A DNA stretch of 6,009 nucleotides from Candidatus Dojkabacteria bacterium UBA2222 (lineage in GTDB: Bacteria; Patescibacteriota; Dojkabacteria; SC72), in the NCBI GenBank assembly GCA_002328465.1, contig DCUE01000011.1, positions 1 through 6,009 on the forward strand. Reading direction: 5' to 3'. Positions 1 to 4,837 of this stretch are shown here, one piece after another; the first letter of the stretch is position 1; every line of letters begins with the position of its first letter. Below the pieces are notes generated by a model. It had not been told where the DNA came from, did not search any database, and worked only from the letters and a program-made list of their open reading frames with translations. The translations under genes and the position numbers were made by a program.

Positions 1-2
1 TT

Positions 3-77
3 GTAGATGGGATGAATAAGTTGGATAAGAAAGAAATAGAGAAAGCGGATATAATATATAGAGGGATAGGGAAATAA
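3..77 (+). CDS. C-terminal end of a probable UDP-sugar (UDP-ManNAc/UDP-Glc type) dehydrogenase, 5' truncated by the window
   Basis: Only the last 24 codons are visible, open from the window edge to a TAA at 75-77. The peptide has VDGMN near its start and ends in IIYRGIGK. Nucleotide-sugar dehydrogenases of the UDPG/MGDP family typically end with an (I/V)DGRN-type strand followed by a short helix and a closing YxGIGR-like strand, and this tail fits that pattern. No NAD-binding or catalytic cysteine region can be seen. The call is strengthened by the UDP-GlcNAc 2-epimerase at 2716-3813: epimerase plus dehydrogenase is the standard route from UDP-GlcNAc to UDP-ManNAcA. A UDP-glucose 6-dehydrogenase is an equally good family match on so short a fragment. 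Its stop lies 18 bases before the methyltransferase start, so the two are probably co-transcribed. Confidence 0.55.
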   Translation, partial: VDGMNKLDKKEIEKADIIYRGIGK

Positions 78-86
78 TATAAATCA
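40..86 (+). promoter_or_regulatory. possible TATA-like promoter region ahead of the methyltransferase gene
   Basis: Two TATA-like stretches occur before the methyltransferase: GATATAATATATA (48-60), inside the end of the dehydrogenase-like gene, and AATAATATAAAT (74-85), after its stop. With archaeal spacing the first would start a transcript about 15 bases before ATG 96. The second would start one near the in-frame ATG at 111. The first also resembles a bacterial -10 box. Composition alone could explain both. Confidence 0.2.
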
Positions 87-95
87 TCATTCGTC

Positions 96-791
96 ATGAA
101 AAAAATCCTTATGAAACAGAGACAAAGAGCTTACGCCTTGAACAAGAGGAACATATTAAGCCTTCTAGAACACGACGAGGAGGCAGAGTTTTTAGATTTG
201 GGATGTGACGATGGAGTTTGGACTTTAAAATTAAGTGAAGAAATTGGAACAAATAAGATTAGTGGCTATGAAATTATTAAGAAAGCCGGACAGAAAGCTA
301 AGGAGAAAGGTGTAAAAGTCCAATTTGGGGATTTAAATGATCGGATTAACTATCCCAGTAATTCTTTTGATGTGATTCATGCCAATCAGGTGATAGAGCA
401 TCTTAATAATACAGATTTGTTTATATCGGAAGTGTACAGGCTACTAAGGCCTCGTGGTTATGCACTAATTTCGACAGAGAACCTTTCTAGTTGGCACAAT
501 ATATTTGCACTCTTACTTGGATATATGCCGTTTTCACTTACAAATGTCTCTTCAAAAACTGGCGCAGTGGGCAATCCATTAGCACCCCATTCTGGGGGGG
601 AATTCTGGAATGAGACATCTTGGGAACATCAAAGGATATTTACAATAAGAGGGTTGAAACATCTGTCTTTATTGCATGGATTTGAGTTTGAATCAGTACT
701 CGCTGCGGGTTATTATCCTTTCGGCAACTTGTTTTCGAAGCTAGATCCTTCCCATTCTGCATTCATTACACTTAAGATTAGAAAAGTTTAA
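96..791 (+). CDS. class I SAM-dependent methyltransferase (Methyltransf_11/UbiE-like), probable glycan-locus enzyme
   Basis: This 231-residue soluble protein has a Rossmann-type methyltransferase core. Motif I is FLDLGCDDG (32-40). An acidic residue ending the second strand, GYE (57-59), would bind the SAM ribose. GDLND (78-82) would lie near the adenine. FDVIHANQVIEHL (91-103) is the motif typical of the UbiE/Methyltransf_11 group, and LRPRGYALIST (117-127) is the post-core strand. The C-terminal part has HQRIFTIRGLKHL (179-191) and GFEFES (195-200), a layout common in methyltransferases of surface-polysaccharide clusters. The acceptor cannot be read from sequence; a sugar hydroxyl or carboxyl of the local glycan is the likely target by context. 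No Shine-Dalgarno sequence precedes ATG 96, and an in-frame ATG at 111 is an alternative start that would leave the SAM domain intact. A run of seven G at 594-600 lies within codons for Gly-Gly-Glu. The next gene begins 4 bases after the stop. Confidence 0.88.
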   Translation: MKKILMKQRQRAYALNKRNILSLLEHDEEAEFLDLGCDDGVWTLKLSEEIGTNKISGYEIIKKAGQKAKEKGVKVQFGDLNDRINYPSNSFDVIHANQVIEHLNNTDLFISEVYRLLRPRGYALISTENLSSWHNIFALLLGYMPFSLTNVSSKTGAVGNPLAPHSGGEFWNETSWEHQRIFTIRGLKHLSLLHGFEFESVLAAGYYPFGNLFSKLDPSHSAFITLKIRKV

Positions 792-795
792 TATT

Positions 796-1752
796 GTGCA
801 CAGGATCTTTGATTTTATAAAGAAGCATAAAAAGGCTATTACAAATATTATGACAATTCTTGTCTTAGTATTGATGGCTTACTACCTATACAAGAACAGA
901 GGAGTTTTCGTCTCTCTTGAAAATTTGGAGTTACAGTACATTGTGTATATATTTCTCCTCCAGATAGTCTCGATATTTCTAATCGCTCTGACCAACAAGA
1001 AGGTAATTAGCCTGTTAGATCATGAGATACCTCTTAAGGAGGCTTTTTTGTTGCAATATGCTAATAGCTTTTTAAACAAGGTTGTCTCCGAGGGTGGAGC
1101 TCTTTTTAGAGGGATATTTCTAAAGGAAATCTACAAACTACCATATACAAAGTACATCTCCACTATAGCGGGACTCTATGTGGTCAATTTTATAACTAGT
1201 TCCTTAATTGGGATTATTTCTTTGGTTTATATATATCTATTATATGGAAGAATTAGCTACTTAGTTCTAGCCTTTTTTGTCTTAGTGATTATAGGTATGT
1301 CCGTGATTCTTTTTGTAAATCCACACTTTAAGAATAAGAAAGGGACTAGAATTATAAACTGGCTAAATAGTATTTTAAGTGGTTGGAGTACTATTAAGGA
1401 AGAGAAGAAGAACCTCGGGATCTTCGTAATATTATCTTTTAGTGGTCTCCTTTTAATCTCTCTACAGACGATTCTTGTTTATAGAGGATTGGGCTACAGA
1501 CTAGGCATTTTCGAGGCTGTTTATATGAATTCCCTTGGTATGATTACAACCTTTGTTAATATTACTCCAGACAGCATAGGTATTAAGGAAGCGGTTTATG
1601 TTTTTACCTCTGACGTAGTAGGTTTGAACTCTGATATAATTCTCTTAGGGTCCTTAATTATAAGGGCAATAGGCCTAATCAATACTTTCTTGATAGGTGG
1701 GATAGCATATCTAAAACTGTCACCTAGACTTAAGGGAGTAAAAAGGGACTAG
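796..1752 (+). CDS. multi-pass membrane protein, UPF0104 / lysylphosphatidylglycerol-synthase TM-domain family (flippase-like)
   Basis: The 318-residue product is strongly hydrophobic, with about seven or eight membrane segments, roughly at 17-32, 46-66, 123-149, 153-174, 206-228, 240-256 and 278-305. Family-like features are the conserved EGGALFRGIFLK stretch (99-110), corresponding to the usual G-E-x-x-R-x-x-L region, and TPDSIGIKEA (257-266), which occupies the place of the family's PGGxGxxE motif. The length matches stand-alone family members; there is no fused aminoacyl-phosphatidylglycerol synthase domain. Relatives are frequent next to GT2 glycosyltransferases in archaeal and bacterial glycan clusters and are often annotated as flippase-like, but transport of lipid-linked sugars is inferred, not proven. 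The start is GTG, 4 bases after the previous stop, giving the expected basic N-terminus before the first helix; the in-frame ATG at 850 would cut into that helix. The reading frame closes with three successive stops, TAG TAG TAA. Confidence 0.82.
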   Translation: MHRIFDFIKKHKKAITNIMTILVLVLMAYYLYKNRGVFVSLENLELQYIVYIFLLQIVSIFLIALTNKKVISLLDHEIPLKEAFLLQYANSFLNKVVSEGGALFRGIFLKEIYKLPYTKYISTIAGLYVVNFITSSLIGIISLVYIYLLYGRISYLVLAFFVLVIIGMSVILFVNPHFKNKKGTRIINWLNSILSGWSTIKEEKKNLGIFVILSFSGLLLISLQTILVYRGLGYRLGIFEAVYMNSLGMITTFVNITPDSIGIKEAVYVFTSDVVGLNSDIILLGSLIIRAIGLINTFLIGGIAYLKLSPRLKGVKRD

Positions 1753-1778
1753 TAGTAAGTAAATTTATCAACAAATAA

Positions 1779-2729
1779 ATGAAACTAATAATATACATGC
1801 CTGCCCTAAATGAAGAAGAAGGAATAGCAGATGTAATCAAACATCTTCCTAAGGACTTCAATGGAATTGATGAGGTAGAGATACTTGTTGTAGATGATGG
1901 AAGTAAAGATAAAACAGTCCAAATAGCCAAAGAACAAGGTGCAAGTGTAGTAAGCCACAGTGTTAATAGAGGTGTGGGTAGAGCATTTCAATCTGCTGTT
2001 CAGTATGCACTAGAAAATAAAGCAGATATTCTTGTGAGTATAGATGCAGATAGACAGTTTAATAGTGATCAAATACCTAATATGATACAACCCTTATTAA
2101 AGGGTAAAGCAGACATGGTAACAGGTAATAGGTTTGAGAATGGTATGCCAGAGAATATGCCTAAGACAAAATACTGGGGCAATAAACAGATGTCTAGGTT
2201 AATATCTCTAATAAGTGGTCAAAAGTTTAAGGATGTATCTTGTGGTTTCAGAGCATATAACAGAGAAGCTTTAATGAGATTAAATCTCTTTGGAGATTTT
2301 ACATATACACAAGAAACTATCTTAGATATGGTTTACAAGGGACTAACCGTTATAGAATTTCCTGTAGATGTTAAGTATTTTTCGAATAGAAAATCTAGAG
2401 TAGCAGGGAAGATTGTTTCTTATGCATTTAAGACTTTAAAGATAATTGTCAGAACCTTGAGAGATTATAAACCTATGCTCTTTTTTGGTGGTATGGGTTT
2501 TGTATCCATGGGGATAGGTTTGTTGTTTGAGATTTTTATGTTTGGGCACTACTTTATTTCTGGTAGCTTCACTCCGTACAAGGCATTTGGTTTTATTGGT
2601 CTGGGATTTTTGGTTTTTGGTTTGTTATTAGTAATAGTTGGATTATTGGCAGATATGTTTAATAGAGTAAGGAAAAATCAAGAGAGAATTATGTATGAAT
2701 TAAAGAGAGAAAGATATGGAGAAGAATAA
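1779..2729 (+). CDS. GT2 glycosyltransferase, polyprenyl/dolichol-phosphate-sugar synthase type, with two C-terminal membrane helices
   Basis: This 316-residue protein has an N-terminal GT-A domain followed by two membrane helices (about 233-256 and 268-292) and a short basic tail. Nucleotide-binding features are PALNEEEGI (8-16) on the first strand and loop, LVVDDGSKDKT (36-46), and NRGVGRAFQSA (63-73). The metal-binding DxD is DAD (89-91) in SIDADRQF. Further family marks are TGNRF (115-119), DVSCGFRAYNREAL (152-165), the QET triplet (178-180) and RKSRVAGK (204-211). This set matches DPM1/GtrB-like enzymes, which transfer a sugar from UDP or GDP to polyprenyl phosphate on the cytoplasmic side. 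The sugar is unknown. One small deviation is DADRQF where the family commonly has DADGQ or DADLQ. The ATG at 1779 keeps the first beta strand; ATG 1797 would remove it. The end overlaps the epimerase start by 14 bases, so the two are translationally linked. Confidence 0.9.
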   Translation: MKLIIYMPALNEEEGIADVIKHLPKDFNGIDEVEILVVDDGSKDKTVQIAKEQGASVVSHSVNRGVGRAFQSAVQYALENKADILVSIDADRQFNSDQIPNMIQPLLKGKADMVTGNRFENGMPENMPKTKYWGNKQMSRLISLISGQKFKDVSCGFRAYNREALMRLNLFGDFTYTQETILDMVYKGLTVIEFPVDVKYFSNRKSRVAGKIVSYAFKTLKIIVRTLRDYKPMLFFGGMGFVSMGIGLLFEIFMFGHYFISGSFTPYKAFGFIGLGFLVFGLLLVIVGLLADMFNRVRKNQERIMYELKRERYGEE

Positions 2730-3813
2730 GTTTCCAATATATGTAATTATTGGAACTAGAGCCCAATTCATAAAGATGGCTCCTGTTCTCTACGAAATGA
2801 AACAACAGGGTATTGAATATACCTTGATATATACAGTTCAACACAAGGAAAATGTCCAAGAGATTTTAGATGTGTATGGTTTAAGAAAGCCAGATGTTGT
2901 TATATATGAAGGGGAGGAATCTAACACTATGAAGAAGGGTATTAAGTGGACTCTAGATATGCTATTCAAATCCTTATTTAAGGCCAAGAACTACCTTCCT
3001 GAGAGAGGGATTGTATTGACTCATGGTGACACCTTTACAGCTTGGTTGGCAGCACTTATGGGAAAGAGAGCAGGTTGTAAAGTAGCCCACGTGGAGTCTG
3101 GATTAAGGTCTTTTAATATCTTTCGACCATTTCCAGAGGAGATATCTAGATTAATAACTTTTTCCTTGTCAGATATATATTTCTGTGCAGATGAATGGGC
3201 GATAAATAACCTAAGGAAATATAAGGGAGATAAAGTTGATATTGGTGCTAACACAATGTTAGATGGCGTTAAATATGCAGTTGAAAATCCAAAAGAGACC
3301 CAATTTGACTTCCAGAGAGAACCTTATATTTTAGTCTCAATACACAGGTATGAGAATATCTTTAAGGATAGGTTTACAGAGACCATAATCCCTTATTTAA
3401 AGGAGATTTCCAAGAAACATAAATTAGTTATTACGCTACATCCAACTACGAGGGAGAGATTAAAGAAATTAAATCTGTATGATGAATTGGATAAAGATGA
3501 GAGGATAATTCTTCATGAGAGGTTTGATTTTATAGATTGGATAAATGTTTGTAATGATGCGGAGTTTGTAATATCAGATGGAGGAAGTAACCAAGAAGAG
3601 TTAAGTTACCTTGGGGTCCCAACTATACTCTTTAGAGAAGAGACAGAGAGGAAGGAAGGACTAGGGGAGAATATTGTTCTTTCTAAGTTTGATAAAGCTA
3701 TCATTGATGATTTTGTAGTGCGATATGAAGATTTTAGAAGGAAGGCATTGTTTGAAGATGTCAGTCCTAGCGAAAGGATAGTAGATTATTTAAAGAGTAG
3801 AAAGGAATTATGA
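2716..3813 (+). CDS. wecB: UDP-N-acetylglucosamine 2-epimerase, non-hydrolysing (WecB/Epimerase_2 family), divergent motifs
   Basis: The 365-residue length is normal for bacterial and archaeal WecB, which interconverts UDP-GlcNAc and UDP-ManNAc in the cytosol. The GT-B-like double Rossmann fold is marked by GTRAQFIKMAPVL (13-25), QHKENV (42-47), LTHGDT (101-106), AHVESGLRSF (124-133), PFPEEISR (138-145), SIHRYENI (208-215), SDGGSNQEE (287-295) and TERKEGLGENI (310-320). The residues known to matter in E. coli WecB all have counterparts: the GTR arginine (R15), Asp of HGDT (D105), Glu of HVE (E127), Glu of PEE (E141 or E142) and His of HR-x-EN (H210). However, GTRPE is GTRAQ, TGQH is TVQH and TDSGGIQEE is SDGGSNQEE, so the enzyme belongs to an outlying branch and its exact substrate may differ. 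It overlaps the upstream GT2 gene by 14 bases and the downstream one by ATGA. Together with the dehydrogenase tail at the left edge it suggests UDP-ManNAcA supply. Confidence 0.85.
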   Translation: MEKNKFPIYVIIGTRAQFIKMAPVLYEMKQQGIEYTLIYTVQHKENVQEILDVYGLRKPDVVIYEGEESNTMKKGIKWTLDMLFKSLFKAKNYLPERGIVLTHGDTFTAWLAALMGKRAGCKVAHVESGLRSFNIFRPFPEEISRLITFSLSDIYFCADEWAINNLRKYKGDKVDIGANTMLDGVKYAVENPKETQFDFQREPYILVSIHRYENIFKDRFTETIIPYLKEISKKHKLVITLHPTTRERLKKLNLYDELDKDERIILHERFDFIDWINVCNDAEFVISDGGSNQEELSYLGVPTILFREETERKEGLGENIVLSKFDKAIIDDFVVRYEDFRRKALFEDVSPSERIVDYLKSRKEL

Positions 3814-4799
3814 AAGTTTCTGTAGTTCTTCCTGTTTACAATGGAGATGAGACTTTAGGGGAGTGTCTTAGAGCCATAGCTAGGATAGATTATCCAAAGA
3901 AAGATTTTGAATTGATTGTTGTAAATGATGGTTCTAAAGATAAGTCACACGAGATAATAGAGGAATTTATTAAGAAGAGCAAAGGTGGTCTGACAGTCAA
4001 ATATATAGATCTAAAGAAAAACGTTGGGAGGATAAAGGCAAGGTTAGCAGGCGTAGAAGCTGCAAATTTTGACAACCTTCTTTTTATTGATCATCGGGGT
4101 AGAGTGCATGAGGACATAATCAAGAAAATAGAGGAGAAGGGTTATCAACCAATTATTGGGAATCTATACCAGGATAAGAGAGAGAGTCTCGTAGGGAATT
4201 TCTTTTATGTTTTACGTAAGATTATTTATTATCCATATTGGGGTGAGGATTTTGAGGATGTCTATATAAACAAAGAGAATTTTGACCAGATCGCTAAGGG
4301 GTTTTGTCCATTCTTTTGTAAGAGAGATTTGCTTATTAGAAATATTCCAAAGGAAAGAGGGAAGAATGTTAATGATGACACACTTATTTTCAGTAATATA
4401 GTGGAAGAAAAAAAAATACTAAAGACTTCTGAATGTAAGGTTGAATATAGCGAGAGAAATATAGGGGAGGGTTTCTTTGGGCACCTGTTTCATAGGGGGC
4501 CAAAGTTTGTTCATTTTTATTTTTCAAAGAATTTGAAATATAAATTGATGGTCTTATTCCTTGCACTCTCACCAACCCTTTTTACTGGGATAGTTGCAAT
4601 GGGGATACTCTTTCCATTTCTCACTTTTATTGGTTTGGGACTTTTGGTCTTAGGAGGAGTTGTTCTGAGTTTTAGATATGGTCTATCTTTACTCGATATT
4701 TTTGTTTTCTTTATTCTCTCTCCAATAATTCTCTCTATTTTTGCTTTAGGAATATGTAAGGGGTTGGTTCTTAAGATTTTGGGGAGTTTGTCCTCTTGA
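3810..4799 (+). CDS. GT2 family glycosyltransferase with C-terminal membrane helices and an altered DxD site
   Basis: The product has 329 residues. The GT-A start is plain: VSVVLPVYNGDETL (3-16), LIVVNDGSKDKS (35-46) with the UDP-contacting Asp, and KKNVGRIKARLAG (69-81). Where GT2 enzymes normally carry DxD, this one has FIDHRGRVHED (92-102), so only the first Asp (D94) remains. NVNDDTLIF (186-194) sits where the catalytic base ED/DD motif is expected, and HLFHRGPKFVHFY (225-237) resembles the acceptor-side region before the membrane part. Three hydrophobic segments follow, near 246-264, 266-287 and 292-318, anchoring it in the membrane. It probably adds a sugar to a lipid-linked glycan at the inner face; donor and acceptor are unknown. 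The start is fixed by the ATGA overlap with the epimerase and by AAAGGA three bases upstream, a rather short spacing. A run of nine A lies at 4408-4416. Confidence 0.82.
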   Translation: MKVSVVLPVYNGDETLGECLRAIARIDYPKKDFELIVVNDGSKDKSHEIIEEFIKKSKGGLTVKYIDLKKNVGRIKARLAGVEAANFDNLLFIDHRGRVHEDIIKKIEEKGYQPIIGNLYQDKRESLVGNFFYVLRKIIYYPYWGEDFEDVYINKENFDQIAKGFCPFFCKRDLLIRNIPKERGKNVNDDTLIFSNIVEEKKILKTSECKVEYSERNIGEGFFGHLFHRGPKFVHFYFSKNLKYKLMVLFLALSPTLFTGIVAMGILFPFLTFIGLGLLVLGGVVLSFRYGLSLLDIFVFFILSPIILSIFALGICKGLVLKILGSLSS

Positions 4800-4800
4800 G

Positions 4801-4825
4801 GAAAAGAAATTTTTAATTTATTAGA
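4801..4825 (+). promoter_or_regulatory. possible archaeal-type promoter (BRE plus TATA-like) for the GT-C-like gene
   Basis: The 38-base gap before ATG 4838 contains purine-rich GAAAAGAAA directly followed by TTTTTAATTTA. This resembles an archaeal BRE next to a TATA element. The centre of the T/A stretch is about 23 bases before the ATG, close to the distance expected for a leaderless or nearly leaderless transcript. No usable Shine-Dalgarno is present; the AGGG at 4832-4835 is only two bases from the ATG. In such AT-rich DNA this pattern can arise by chance, so the call is tentative. Confidence 0.3.
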
Positions 4826-4837
4826 ATTTTTAGGGAT

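Noticed and set aside
1758..1770. TATA-like AAATTTATC before the 1779 GT2 gene
   Set aside because: Its centre is only about 14 bases before the ATG, too close for an archaeal promoter serving that start.
1797..1799. Alternative ATG start for the 1779 GT2 gene
   Set aside because: It would remove the first beta strand of the GT-A fold, so ATG 1779 is preferred.
1730..1930. Minus-strand open frames of about 60-90 codons at several places (1730-1930, 1806-1991, 3021-3254, 3890-4075, 4390-4575, 4984-5262)
   Set aside because: Each lies antisense inside a well-supported plus-strand gene, has no recognisable motif or upstream signal, and reflects the low-complexity complement of the real gene.
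4832..4835. AGGG as a Shine-Dalgarno for the GT-C-like gene
   Set aside because: Only two bases separate it from the ATG at 4838, too short for normal ribosome positioning.
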